Shown: positions 1 to 8,666, counted from the stretch's first letter. The stretch: DNA of 64,000 nt from Pseudoxanthobacter soli DSM 19599 (GCF_900148505.1 NZ_FRXO01000010.1:62001-126000); one strand, 5' to 3'. Numbers and translations are program-made. The notes: generated by a model not told the origin, from the letters alone.

Positions 1-1035
1 GCAAGCCTGTCGCTCACGGTGCTTGCCGGGCTGTCGCTGTGCGGCTCCGGCGGGCCTGCCGCGGCGGAGGACGGCGAGGTCAACATCTACAGCTATCGTC
101 AGCCGGAGCTGATCCAGCCGCTGCTCGACCGTTTCACCGCCGAGACGGGCATCCGCACCAACGTCGTCACCGCGTCGGCCGGCCTCGAGGAGCGCATCGC
201 CGCCGAGGGCGAGTTCTCGCCCGCCGACATCCTGCTGTCGGTCGATGTCGGCCGGCTGGAGAACGCCAAGGCGCTCGGCATCACCCAGCCCATCGTCTCG
301 CGCGTGGTGAACGAGAACATTCCCGCGATCTACCGCGATCCGGAAGGCGGCTGGGTCGGGCTGACGATGCGTGCCCGCGTGTTCTATGCCTCCCGCGAGC
401 GGGTCAAGGAAACCGCGCTCGATTACGAGGATCTGGTGAAGCCGGAGTGGAAGGGTCGCCTTTGCACCCGCTCCGGCCAGCACGTCTACAATATCGGCCT
501 CATCGCCTCCCTCATCGCCAACGACGGCATGGACGAGGCGGAGAAGATCGTCGCGGGCATCCGCGACAATCTCGCGATGAAGCCGTCCGGCGACGACCGT
601 GCCCAGGCCAAGGCGATCTGGGCCGGCGAATGCGATCTCGCCCTCGGCAACACCTATTATGTCGGGCTGATGGAGACGGACGATCGCGAGCCCGAGCAGA
701 AGGAATGGGCCAAGGCGATCCGCGTGATCTTCCCCAACGAGGGGGGGCGCGGCACCCAGGTCAACATCTCCGGCGTGGTTCTGGCCAAGAACGCGCCGAA
801 CAAGGCCAACGCGCTGAAGCTGATTGAATTCCTCACCTCCGACGAGGCGCAGGAACTCTATGCCGATGCCAATTTCGAATACCCGGTTCGGCCGGGCCTG
901 AAGCCGAACGCGGTGGTGCAGGCGCTCGGCACGCTGAAGCCTGATCCGCTGCCGCTTTCCGAACTCGCGAAATACCGCAAGGCCGCGAGCGAACTCGTCG
1001 ACAAGGTCGATTTCGACGCCGGCCCGTCGCGCTAG
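1..1035 (+). CDS. Fe3+ ABC transporter substrate-binding protein (5' end cut by window)
   Basis: Periplasmic binding protein of the FutA/AfuA ferric-iron family, which captures Fe3+ for an ABC importer. The frame is open to base 1 and the first residues (ASLSLTVLAGLSLCG...AAA) look like the hydrophobic core and cleavage region of a signal peptide, so the true start lies before the window; an internal GTG at 19 is unlikely to be real. The mature part begins EDGEVNIYSYRQPELIQPL, as is usual for this family, and contains GNTYYVGLM, the tandem-tyrosine stretch that supplies iron ligands in relatives. No permease or ATPase gene follows; they may lie upstream. The placement just before the imelysin and oxidase genes suggests a shared role in iron acquisition. 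Family call secure; iron specificity is inferred. Confidence 0.85.
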   Translation, partial: ASLSLTVLAGLSLCGSGGPAAAEDGEVNIYSYRQPELIQPLLDRFTAETGIRTNVVTASAGLEERIAAEGEFSPADILLSVDVGRLENAKALGITQPIVSRVVNENIPAIYRDPEGGWVGLTMRARVFYASRERVKETALDYEDLVKPEWKGRLCTRSGQHVYNIGLIASLIANDGMDEAEKIVAGIRDNLAMKPSGDDRAQAKAIWAGECDLALGNTYYVGLMETDDREPEQKEWAKAIRVIFPNEGGRGTQVNISGVVLAKNAPNKANALKLIEFLTSDEAQELYADANFEYPVRPGLKPNAVVQALGTLKPDPLPLSELAKYRKAASELVDKVDFDAGPSR

Positions 1036-1160
1036 AGCGCTTTCCGATCTGACGGGATCATCAGATCGACCAGAAATCGCTCAAGATTCAATGGCTTGAG
1101 CATGTCCTCGTCGTTCGGATCGGTTCGATCTGAACGGGACATGCTCCAGAGCGCTTTCCG
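1034..1160 (+). repeat. Dispersed palindromic repeat, copy 1
   Basis: Copy of the ~120-bp intergenic element found seven times in the window. It opens with AGAGCGCTTTCCG (1034-1046), overlapping the stop codon of the preceding gene. It carries a first hairpin around GATCTGACGGGATCATCAGATC-like sequence and a second long inverted repeat with arms near GAGCATGTCC and GGACATGCTC. The 13-bp opening sequence recurs at 1148-1160, so this copy is flanked by direct repeats. Confidence 0.85.
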
Positions 1161-1279
1161 TCCGGACCACAGACCCGCCCGGACGGCGGGTGGATGCGGG
1201 ACAGACCGTCATCAACGGGCCTTGGCCAGGGGTGGCCGAGGTTCGCAAGGCAGCGCGAACATCTTGAGGAGGCTGAAAG

Positions 1280-2566
1280 ATGCGCCGTTCGAAACTTCTG
1301 CTCGCCACCGCAGCGGCCTGGGTGGCCGTCTGCGTCGGTCCGGCCCTGGCGGCGGATGCCCCGGCGCCCGACGCGGTCGTCGCCCATTATGCCGACGTGG
1401 CCGCGGCAATGTATGCCGACAGCCTGACGAGCGCCGAGGCGCTCAAGGCCGCCGTCGCCGCCCTCCTCGCCAAGCCGAACGACGAGACCCTCGCCGAGGC
1501 CCGCGCCGCCTGGAAGGCCGCGCGCGTTCCCTACCAGCAGACCGAAGGCCTGCGCTTCGGAAACGCCTATGTCGACGACTGGGAGGGCAAGGTGAACGCC
1601 TGGCCGCTCGACGAGGGGCTGATCGACTATGTCGACAAGAAGTCCTACGGCGAGTCCTCGGACGAGAACCCGCTCTACACCGCCGACGTGATCGCCAACA
1701 CCAAGATCCGCATCGGCGCCGAGGAAGTCGACTTCACCACCATCACCCCGGTGCTGCTGGCCGAGAAGCTGCAGGAAGCCCAGGACGTGGAGGCGAACGT
1801 CGCCACCGGCTATCACGCCATCGAGTTCCTGCTGTGGGGGCAGGACCTCAACGGCACTGGCCCCGGTGCCGGCAACCGCCCGGCAACCGATTACTCGCTT
1901 GAGAATTGCACCAACGGCAACTGCGACCGCCGCCGCGCCTATCTGACCGCGGCGACCGACCTGCTCGTCGCCGATCTCAAGGACATGGCCGACGCCTGGA
2001 AGGCCGATGGCGAGGCGCGCAAGCAGCTTCTCGCCAAGGGGCCGGAGGGCGGGCTCTCCACCATCCTCACCGGCCTCGGCTCGCTGTCCTATGGCGAACT
2101 CGCCGGCGAGCGCATCAAGCTCGGCCTTATCCTCCACGATCCGGAGGAGGAGCACGACTGCTTCTCCGACAACACCCACAACTCGCACTTCTATGACGAG
2201 GTGGGCATGAAGGCGCTCTATACCGGCGCCTACAAGCGCATCGACGGCACCACCCTGGAAGGCCCGGGCCTTCAGGCCTACGCCGCCGCCAAGGCGCCGG
2301 AAGCCGCCAAGCGCCTCGACGCGGCGTTCGACGAGACGCTCGCGCGGATGCAGGTGATGAAGGACCGCGCCGACTCCGGCAAGGAGGCCTACGACCAGAT
2401 GATCGGCCCCGACAATCCGGATGGCAACAAGATCATCGACAACGTGGTCACCGCGCTCGTCGCCCAGACCCGCGCCATCGAGGGCGTGGTGTCCGGCCTC
2501 GGCCTCAAGATCGAGGTGGAAGGCTCGGATTCGCTCGACAATCCGTCGGCCGTCTCCGCCAACTGA
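1280..2566 (+). CDS. Imelysin family (M75) periplasmic iron-regulated protein
   Basis: Imelysin-domain protein of 428 aa related to IrpA and IcmP, periplasmic proteins linked to iron uptake. An N-terminal signal peptide ends near ALAADAPA. The family's GxHxxE motif is present as GYHAIEFLLWG with His179 and Glu182, candidate metal ligands, followed by GQDLNGTGPGAG, typical of the group. The ATG at 1280 is preceded by GAGGAGG at good spacing, which fixes the start. It opens the run imelysin - multicopper oxidase - di-heme protein - imelysin - DUF1513. The family was named for a peptidase, but no proteolytic activity should be assumed. Regulation by iron is likely from family knowledge; no operator was recognised upstream. 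Confidence 0.9.
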   Translation: MRRSKLLLATAAAWVAVCVGPALAADAPAPDAVVAHYADVAAAMYADSLTSAEALKAAVAALLAKPNDETLAEARAAWKAARVPYQQTEGLRFGNAYVDDWEGKVNAWPLDEGLIDYVDKKSYGESSDENPLYTADVIANTKIRIGAEEVDFTTITPVLLAEKLQEAQDVEANVATGYHAIEFLLWGQDLNGTGPGAGNRPATDYSLENCTNGNCDRRRAYLTAATDLLVADLKDMADAWKADGEARKQLLAKGPEGGLSTILTGLGSLSYGELAGERIKLGLILHDPEEEHDCFSDNTHNSHFYDEVGMKALYTGAYKRIDGTTLEGPGLQAYAAAKAPEAAKRLDAAFDETLARMQVMKDRADSGKEAYDQMIGPDNPDGNKIIDNVVTALVAQTRAIEGVVSGLGLKIEVEGSDSLDNPSAVSAN

Positions 2567-2612
2567 CCCGCGAACCGGCCCGGTTCTCCGGGCCGCGTCA
2601 CTCTCAATCGGC

Positions 2613-2634
2613 GGGCGGCCGGCAGCGGCCGCCC
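2613..2634 (+). terminator. Hairpin after first imelysin gene
   Basis: Perfect 9-bp stem (GGGCGGCCG / CGGCCGCCC) with a 4-base loop, 47 bases past the stop codon. It lacks a T-tract, so it may be a pause site or transcript 3'-end stabiliser rather than a true terminator. Confidence 0.3.
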
Positions 2635-2677
2635 GAACCGGTTCCGGGGCCTCGTCCGAATGCGGACGGCGCCCCGC

Positions 2678-2743
2678 TCTAGCTTTTGAATCCGGAGCGA
2701 TTTCTTGTCGATCTGATGATTCCATCAGATCGGAAAGCGCCCT
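2678..2743 (-). repeat. Dispersed palindromic repeat, copy 2 (half copy)
   Basis: Inverted, truncated copy of the ~120-bp element: it retains the TTGAATCCGGAGCGATTTC segment, the hairpin arms GATCTGATG / CATCAGATC and the GGAAAGCGC end, but lacks the second long inverted repeat. It lies 9 bp before the multicopper oxidase ATG. Confidence 0.8.
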
Positions 2744-2752
2744 AGGACGACC

Positions 2753-4252
2753 ATGCGAAAGCCAGCCATGCTCACCCGGCGCGGTTTCACCTTCGGCTTC
2801 GGTGCGCTTGCGGGCGCAGGCGCCATCGGCCTCGCCGCGCCTCGCGTCATCGGGCGGGCGGCGGCCTATTCGGCGACCGAACTGCCGGCGCGGCCGGCCG
2901 GCGCGGGGCCGGAAGGCCGCACCGTCGAGGTCGCGTTCGATGCCGCGCCCTATCGCGGCACCCTGCCGGCATTCGGCGGGGTCGAGGCCGATCTCTGGTC
3001 GTTCGATCGCGCCCAGCCCTTTCCGCCGGTGATCCGCCTTCGCATCGGCGACACCCTGGTCGCGCGGGTGCGCAACCGAATTCCCGTCGGGCAGGAGGAA
3101 CTGACGATCCACTGGCACGGCATCCGCCTGCCGAATGCCGAGGATGGCGTTCCCTACCTGACCCAGCCGCCGATCGCCCCTGGCGCGGACTACACCTATC
3201 GCTTCACGCCGCCGGATACCGGCACCTACTGGTTCCACACCCACTGCAACACAGTGGAATCGATCGGCCGCGGGCTCGTCGGAATCCTCATCGTGGAGGG
3301 GGACGAGACCCGCCCCTATGACGGCGACCACCTTCTGGTGCTGAAGGACTGGCGCATCGGCCCCGATGGCTTTCTGCCGTTCATGACCGACGAGGGCGCG
3401 GCGACCTCCGGCACCTTCGGCACCGTCCGCGCGGTCAACGGCGTGACGAACCCGGAAATCGCCGTCGCGGCCGGTGGCGACGTGCGCCTGCGCATCGTCA
3501 ATGTCGACCCGACCCGCGTCCCGGACATCGGCGTCGAGGGCGCGGAAGCCGCCGTGATCGCGGTGGACGGCGCCGGCATTCCGCCATTCCCGCTGAAATC
3601 GTGGCGGATGGGCCCGGCGATGCGGCTCGACCTCGTCGTCCGCGCGCCGAAACCGGGCGAGGTGGCGCGGATCGTTGACTATTTCGCGCCGCAGCCGGTC
3701 GAACTCGCCCGCCTCGTCGGCACGGGACCGATGCTCGAGCGCGGCGCGTTCGATCCGGCCCCGCTGGTAAAGCCCGTGATCCCGGAGCCGAACCTCGCCG
3801 ACGCCGTGCGGCTGCCGTTCGTGTTCAGCGCCACCGCCGCCGGGCGTGCGGCGGTCGATGCCGTCGGCGACCTGCCGGAAGGCGTGCCGATCGGTCCGCT
3901 CTGCCTGACCGAGCGCACCTTCTGGGCCATCAACAAGGCGCCGTGGCCGAACAAGGGCCATGCCGTGCTGCCCCCGCCGCTCGCCGTGCTGGAGCGCGGC
4001 CGGTCCTATGTGTTCGAACTGCGCAACGTCACCCCGCGCATCCACCCGATCCACATCCACGGCCACACCTTCCGGGTGGTGAAGTCGAACGACGGGCCGG
4101 TCGTTCCCCACTTCGCCGACACCGTGCTGGTGGCGCCGAAGGAGCGGCTGGAAGTCGCCTTCGTCGCCGACAATCCCGGGGACTGGATGTTCCATTGCCA
4201 CATCATCGAACACCAGGAGACCGGCATGATGGGCTATGTGAAGGTCGCGTGA
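2753..4252 (+). CDS. Multicopper oxidase, Tat-exported
   Basis: Three-cupredoxin-domain copper oxidase of 499 aa, related to CopA/CueO/laccase proteins. A twin-arginine signal (MLTRRGFTFGFG, from Met4) indicates folded export to the periplasm. All four copper-binding motifs are intact: H120-W-H122-G, H162-T-H164, H431-P-I-H434-I-H436-G, and H481-C482-H483 through H487 with Met492 as likely axial type 1 ligand, so an active four-copper enzyme is expected. The start may be ATG 2753 or ATG 2768; the latter places the RR motif nearer the N-terminus. Its position between two imelysins suggests ferroxidase activity, Fe2+ to Fe3+ using O2, but the substrate could equally be Cu+ or a phenolic. Confidence 0.9.
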   Translation: MRKPAMLTRRGFTFGFGALAGAGAIGLAAPRVIGRAAAYSATELPARPAGAGPEGRTVEVAFDAAPYRGTLPAFGGVEADLWSFDRAQPFPPVIRLRIGDTLVARVRNRIPVGQEELTIHWHGIRLPNAEDGVPYLTQPPIAPGADYTYRFTPPDTGTYWFHTHCNTVESIGRGLVGILIVEGDETRPYDGDHLLVLKDWRIGPDGFLPFMTDEGAATSGTFGTVRAVNGVTNPEIAVAAGGDVRLRIVNVDPTRVPDIGVEGAEAAVIAVDGAGIPPFPLKSWRMGPAMRLDLVVRAPKPGEVARIVDYFAPQPVELARLVGTGPMLERGAFDPAPLVKPVIPEPNLADAVRLPFVFSATAAGRAAVDAVGDLPEGVPIGPLCLTERTFWAINKAPWPNKGHAVLPPPLAVLERGRSYVFELRNVTPRIHPIHIHGHTFRVVKSNDGPVVPHFADTVLVAPKERLEVAFVADNPGDWMFHCHIIEHQETGMMGYVKVA

Positions 4253-4272
4253 GACGGAGGAGCAGAGCCGGG

Positions 4273-5730
4273 ATGCAGAGCACGGCGTGCAGAGCCGATG
4301 ATGCGGACGTCATGAGCGGTCTGGTCGCGACCGCGGCCGTCCGGCCTGCGCCCGGTTCCGCCCGGGCCACGCGTCCGCGCGCGCCTTCCTCCATCGTCCC
4401 GGGCCGGCGCGCCTTCCGTGCGCTCGGTGCCGGCCTTGCCGCTTTTCTTGCCGCTTTCCTTGCCGCCGCCGCGCCGGTCGCCGCCGGCGGCCTCGATGTC
4501 GTGCTGGGGCAGGCGATCTTCGAACGGATGTGGGTCGCCGGCGGCGCGTCCACCCGCTCGGCGGACGGGCTCGGCCCGCTCTACAACGCCCGCTCGTGTT
4601 CCGGCTGCCATGCCGGCGCCGGGCCGTCCCGCGTCGCACTGGAGGCCGACGGCACCTTGAGCGGACCCGGCCTCGTCGTCCGCCTGTCGACCGAGGCAGG
4701 CGCGCCCGATCCGGTCTACGGCCGCCAGATCCAGCCCCGCGCCGTCCCCGGCCAGACCGCCGAGGCGCGGGTGACCGTGCGGGAGGTGCCGGGCGCCCCG
4801 GGCGATCCCGGCCCGCGCGTCGAGATCGACCTCGACGCCTTCGCCTACGGCCCTCTCGCGTCCGACACGCGCGCGGGCCTCCGCCTCGGCCCCGACCTTG
4901 CCGGCCGCGCCGCCCTCGATCGCATCGACGAGGCCGCGATCCTCGCGCGCGCCGATCCGCAGGACCGCGACGGCGACGGCATCTCCGGCCGGCCGCAATG
5001 GCTCGCGGGACCGGATGGCACGGTCCGCCTCGGCCGGCTCGGCTGGCGGGCGAGCCATGCCGATCTCGCCGATCAGGTCGCGAGCGCCTTCGCCAACGAT
5101 CTCGGCCTGTCGACGCCGATGCGTCCGGATCCCGCCGGCGACTGCACCGCGGCGCAGGCCGATTGCCGCGACGCCCGGCACGGCGACCGGGACGGCTTGA
5201 CCGAGACCGAAGTCACGGCCGAGATGCTCGGCCTGCTCACCGCTTATCTGCAAAGCCTCGACCGGCCGAAGCCGTCGAAGCGCGCGGAGCGGCTCGCCCG
5301 TGCCGAGGCCGCCGGCACGCCGCGCGCGGCGGGCGACGTCACGGCCCTGTCGGGCGAAGCCGCGCTGGCCGAAGGCCAGGCGCTGTTCGCGGCGTCCGGT
5401 TGCTCCGCCTGCCACGTTCCGGCGATGCCGGCGGCAGGCGGCGGAACGGTCGCGGCCTTCACCGATCTCCTGCTCCACGACATGGGCGCGGACCTCGCCG
5501 ATCCCGCCGTGGAGGGCGTCGCGATGCCGTCCGAATGGCGCACCGCGCCGCTCGTCGGCCTGTCGTCGGGCGTGCCCGGTTCGCGGCGTTATCTGCACGA
5601 CGGCCGCGCCGCCTCTGTGGATGAAGCGATCCGCTGGCACGGCGGCGAGGCGGAGCGCGCGCGGAAGGCCTATGAAGCGTTGACGCCGGACGAGCGCTCG
5701 GCCTTGATGGCGTATCTCGGAGACCTGTGA
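4273..5730 (+). CDS. Di-heme c-type oxidoreductase (DUF1111 / thiol oxidoreductase-like)
   Basis: Exported di-heme cytochrome of 485 aa in the DUF1111 group (COG3488, often named thiol oxidoreductase). It has two heme c motifs, CSGCH at 109-113 and CSACH at 377-381, and an N-terminal hydrophobic segment rich in Ala, Phe and Leu at roughly residues 52-73. A Ca-binding-like stretch DRDGDGISG lies in the middle. The ATG at 4273 follows GGAGGAG and was preferred; an in-frame ATG at 4312 is the alternative. It follows the multicopper oxidase by 20 bp and is almost fused to the next imelysin, so the three are probably co-transcribed. Members of this family occur beside imelysins in many proteobacteria; the redox reaction is not established. 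Confidence 0.88.
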   Translation: MQSTACRADDADVMSGLVATAAVRPAPGSARATRPRAPSSIVPGRRAFRALGAGLAAFLAAFLAAAAPVAAGGLDVVLGQAIFERMWVAGGASTRSADGLGPLYNARSCSGCHAGAGPSRVALEADGTLSGPGLVVRLSTEAGAPDPVYGRQIQPRAVPGQTAEARVTVREVPGAPGDPGPRVEIDLDAFAYGPLASDTRAGLRLGPDLAGRAALDRIDEAAILARADPQDRDGDGISGRPQWLAGPDGTVRLGRLGWRASHADLADQVASAFANDLGLSTPMRPDPAGDCTAAQADCRDARHGDRDGLTETEVTAEMLGLLTAYLQSLDRPKPSKRAERLARAEAAGTPRAAGDVTALSGEAALAEGQALFAASGCSACHVPAMPAAGGGTVAAFTDLLLHDMGADLADPAVEGVAMPSEWRTAPLVGLSSGVPGSRRYLHDGRAASVDEAIRWHGGEAERARKAYEALTPDERSALMAYLGDL

Positions 5731-5733
5731 GAC

Positions 5734-6879
5734 ATGCGCGTCGCGACGTTCGCCCTTTTCCTGGCCGGCACGATGGCCGCGGCCGGCACGCTGTCCGTGC
5801 CCGCCCGCGCGGCGGAGGGCAACGTGCCCGCGCCCGCCACCGAGGCGGAAGCGGCACCGCACCAGCGCACCCTCGTCGCCCTCGCCGTCGAGCGCTACAT
5901 CCGTCCCGCATACGCCAACGTCGCCGATGCCGCGAACGGCCTGCGGACCGCCACGGTGCGCTATTGCGCGCAACCCAGTGCCACCAACATGAAGGGGCTC
6001 GAGAACGCCTTCCGCGACACGCTCGTCGCCTGGGGTGGCGTCGATTTCCTGCGCTTCGGCCCCGCCACCACCGACCACCGGCTGGAGCGGATTTCCTTCT
6101 GGCCCGATCCGCGCAATTTCGTCGAGCGGCAGTTGCGCACGCTGCTCGCGTCCCCGGATCTCGACAGCTTCGATCTCGATCGCCTCAAGGGACAGAGCGC
6201 TGCGGTGCAGGGTCTGCCCGCCTTCGAGCGGCTGATGCTGGCACCGGCCAGGGACGGTTCCGAGAAGGTCGATCCCGATTCCGACGCCTTCAGCCGCCGC
6301 TGCCGCCTCGCCGGGCTGATCGCCACCAATATCGGCGACATCGCCGACACCATCCGCGACGCCTGGATCGATCCGGACGGCATCTCCCACCAGATGCTGC
6401 AGCCCGGCCCCGACGATCCGCTCTACCGCACCGAGGCCGAGGCCGCCGACGAGATCCTGAAGGCGCTCCTGACCGGCATCGAGCAGGTGCGCGATCTCGC
6501 CATCACCCCGGCGCTCGGCGCGACGCCGGAAGACGCGCGCCCGCTGCGCTTTCCCTATGTCCGCAGCGGCAACACCCTCGCGCTGATCGCCGCCAACATC
6601 ACCGGGCTTCGGCAACTGATCGAGGCGAGCGGCATCGCCGACAACCTGCGCCCCGAGCAGTCGTGGCTCAGGACCTCGCTGCTGTTCGAACTCGGCAACG
6701 CGGAGCGGGTGCTGAAATCCATCGACGAGCCGCCGATGGAGATGGCGGCGGACCCGAAGAGCCGCGCCAAGCTCAACTATGTCCGCATCACCCTCGGCAG
6801 CATCCGCGACACCATCGCCGGGCCGCTCGCCTCCGCCGTCGGCCTCAATGTCGGGTTCAATGCGCTCGATGGCGATTGA
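5734..6879 (+). CDS. Second imelysin-family periplasmic protein
   Basis: Imelysin-domain protein of 381 aa with a signal peptide ending near ARAAEGN. It starts 3 bp after the di-heme gene stop, so translation is probably coupled. Unlike the first imelysin it lacks the GxHxxE metal site: the aligned position reads G160-L-P-A-F-E165, keeping Gly and Glu but not His. This is the usual form of the second imelysin in imelysin - DUF1111 - imelysin - DUF1513 clusters, so it reflects subfamily divergence rather than damage. Role inferred as partner in iron binding or passage in the periplasm. Confidence 0.88.
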   Translation: MRVATFALFLAGTMAAAGTLSVPARAAEGNVPAPATEAEAAPHQRTLVALAVERYIRPAYANVADAANGLRTATVRYCAQPSATNMKGLENAFRDTLVAWGGVDFLRFGPATTDHRLERISFWPDPRNFVERQLRTLLASPDLDSFDLDRLKGQSAAVQGLPAFERLMLAPARDGSEKVDPDSDAFSRRCRLAGLIATNIGDIADTIRDAWIDPDGISHQMLQPGPDDPLYRTEAEAADEILKALLTGIEQVRDLAITPALGATPEDARPLRFPYVRSGNTLALIAANITGLRQLIEASGIADNLRPEQSWLRTSLLFELGNAERVLKSIDEPPMEMAADPKSRAKLNYVRITLGSIRDTIAGPLASAVGLNVGFNALDGD

Positions 6880-7984
6880 TCGCCGCCGCTTCCTCGGCCT
6901 CGCCGCGGCGCTGCCGCTTGCTGGGTTCACGCCATTCGCCGGGTTGCCGTCGCTCGGCATGGTCGCCCGCGCGGCGGAGGGAGAGCCGCTTTACGCCACC
7001 TGCTGCCGCCTGCCGGACGGCCGCTTCGCGGTGGCGCTGATCGATCTCGAAGGCCGGGTCCATTCCTCGGAAATTCTCGCGGCCCGCGGCCATTCGCTTG
7101 CCGTCGACGGCAGCGGGCGGTGGATCGTCGCCTTCGCCCGCCGGCCCGGCACCTTCGCCGTGGCGCTCGACCGCGAGACCGGCCGCGCCGTCCATGCCTT
7201 CTCCACCCCGGCGGGCCGTCATTTCGAGGGTCACGGCGTGTTCTCGCCGGACGGCCGGCTACTCTACGCCACCGAGAACGCCTACGACGACGGCATCGCG
7301 GTGGTCGGAATCTACGACGCCACGGTCGGATTCGCCCGCGTCGGGGAACTCGACGGCCACGGCATCGGCTCCCACGAACTCCTGCTCGATCCCGACGGCG
7401 AGACGCTGATCGTCGCCAACGGCGGCATCTACACCCATCCGGACTATCCCCGCGCCAATCTCGACCTCGCCGCGATGGAACCGTCGCTGGTGCGTATCGA
7501 CCGCCGCACCGGCGATCTCCGCGACAAGGCCGAACCGCCCGGCGACCTCCGCCAGCTCAGCATGCGCCACATGGCGGTGGACGGCGCCGGCCGCACCTGG
7601 ATCGGCTGCCAGTGGTGGGGCGACAAGGCCGAGGCGGTGCCGCTGGTCGCGGTCCACGAGGCCGGCAAGCCGCTGCAGTTCGTCGAGATGACGGCACATC
7701 AGCGCCTCAGCCTCGGGCAATATATCGGCTCGGTCGCCGCCAACGTCGCGGGCGACCGCATCGTGCTCGCGAGCCCGGTCGGCAGCACGGTCATGGTGTT
7801 CGACACCGCGACGCGCGCGATCATCGAGAGCCGTGACCTCACGGATGGCTGCGGCGCGGCGCCGGCCCCCGAATCCGGCTTCGTGCTCACGAGCGGGGAG
7901 GGCGCGGTGATCGTCGAGCGCGACGGGGCGGAGACGCGCCATGACAGCGACATCTCCTGGGACAATCATATCCGCCGTCTCTGA
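6869..7984 (+). CDS. DUF1513 beta-propeller protein, Tat-exported
   Basis: DUF1513 family protein of 371 aa. The N-terminus carries a twin-arginine signal, DRRRFLGLAAALPLAGF, and the remainder has propeller-like repeats such as HGVFSPDGRLLYATE and LLDPDGETLIVANGG. The start overlaps the end of the preceding imelysin gene: ATG 6869 is chosen, ATG 6860 three codons upstream is possible. This is the last gene of the iron locus; a repeat copy follows. The biochemical role of DUF1513 is unknown; the consistent association with imelysins and DUF1111 proteins argues for a part in the same periplasmic iron process. Confidence 0.88.
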   Translation: MAIDRRRFLGLAAALPLAGFTPFAGLPSLGMVARAAEGEPLYATCCRLPDGRFAVALIDLEGRVHSSEILAARGHSLAVDGSGRWIVAFARRPGTFAVALDRETGRAVHAFSTPAGRHFEGHGVFSPDGRLLYATENAYDDGIAVVGIYDATVGFARVGELDGHGIGSHELLLDPDGETLIVANGGIYTHPDYPRANLDLAAMEPSLVRIDRRTGDLRDKAEPPGDLRQLSMRHMAVDGAGRTWIGCQWWGDKAEAVPLVAVHEAGKPLQFVEMTAHQRLSLGQYIGSVAANVAGDRIVLASPVGSTVMVFDTATRAIIESRDLTDGCGAAPAPESGFVLTSGEGAVIVERDGAETRHDSDISWDNHIRRL

Positions 7985-8036
7985 GCGCCGGCCGGCCGGG
8001 TCGAGCCGCCGTCGAGCGGCGGCCGTCGTGGCCCGT

Positions 8037-8158
8037 TAGAGCGCTTTCCGATCTGATGGAATCATCAGATCGACCAGAAATCGCTCCAGATTCAAAAGCT
8101 TGAGCATATCCTTGTCGTTCAGATCGATCCGATCTGAACGACAAGGATATGCTCAAGC
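8037..8158 (+). repeat. Dispersed palindromic repeat, copy 3 (best preserved)
   Basis: Near-complete element. The first hairpin is GATCTGATG / CATCAGATC. The second is a perfect 26-bp inverted repeat: left arm 8101-8126, loop ATC, right arm 8130-8155. It lies 22 bp before the Nudix gene start and is open in that gene's frame, so a naive start at 8100 would add a repeat-encoded N-terminus (MSISLSFRS...). Confidence 0.9.
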
Positions 8159-8180
8159 GCACCGGCAGAAGGGGGCCGCC

Positions 8181-8666
8181 GTGACCACACAGCACCCGAT
8201 TCGCATCGCCGCCGCCGTCATCGTGCGCGCCGATGGCATGACCCTTCTCGTGCGCAAGCGCGGCTCGGCGGTCTTCATCCAGCCCGGCGGCAAGATCGAG
8301 GCGGCGGAAACGCCCGTCGAGGCGCTCTGTCGCGAGCTGCGCGAGGAACTCGGTCTCGCCGTCGCGCCTTCCGAACCCGCCCACGTCGGCCGCCTCTCCG
8401 CGCCCGCCGCGAACGAACGCGGCCACATCGTCGAGGCCGAACTGTTCCGCCTGCGCGTCGACGCGCCGGTGCGTCCCGCCGCCGAGATCGAGGAGGTTCG
8501 CTGGGTCGATCCGGCCGCTCCCGAGACGCTGCCGCCGTGGGAGGCCGTCGCGCCGCTGACCCGCGACCACATCTTCCCACTGCTCTGGCCGCAGGCGCCG
8601 TCAGCCGCCGCCGCGGGCGGGAGCCTCTCCCGATCCGATCGCGCGATTGGATCGCAAAGCGGTTGA
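8181..8666 (+). CDS. Nudix hydrolase
   Basis: Nudix-fold pyrophosphohydrolase of about 161 aa. The Nudix box is complete: GGKIEAAE, then seven residues, then RELREELGL, with the catalytic REx2EE glutamates present. Family members hydrolyse nucleoside diphosphate-X compounds such as oxidised dNTPs, ADP-ribose or dinucleoside polyphosphates; the substrate cannot be read from sequence. GTG 8181 with GGGGG upstream is chosen, because any earlier start lies inside the palindromic repeat. Monocistronic. Confidence 0.85.
   Translation: MTTQHPIRIAAAVIVRADGMTLLVRKRGSAVFIQPGGKIEAAETPVEALCRELREELGLAVAPSEPAHVGRLSAPAANERGHIVEAELFRLRVDAPVRPAAEIEEVRWVDPAAPETLPPWEAVAPLTRDHIFPLLWPQAPSAAAAGGSLSRSDRAIGSQSG

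Noticed and set aside
1088-4213. Very long open frame on the minus strand opposite the imelysin and multicopper oxidase genes
   Set aside because: It is the reverse-frame shadow that high-GC codon bias produces; the product is Arg/His/Asp-rich without domains, and the plus-strand genes have full motif support. Similar shadows opposite lon, bamA, gltX/comEC and the peptide-ligase operon were discarded for the same reason.
8037-8158. Insertion sequence or MITE with a coded transposase
   Set aside because: The palindromic element is too short to code for a transposase and no transposase gene is in the window; it is reported as a dispersed repeat only.
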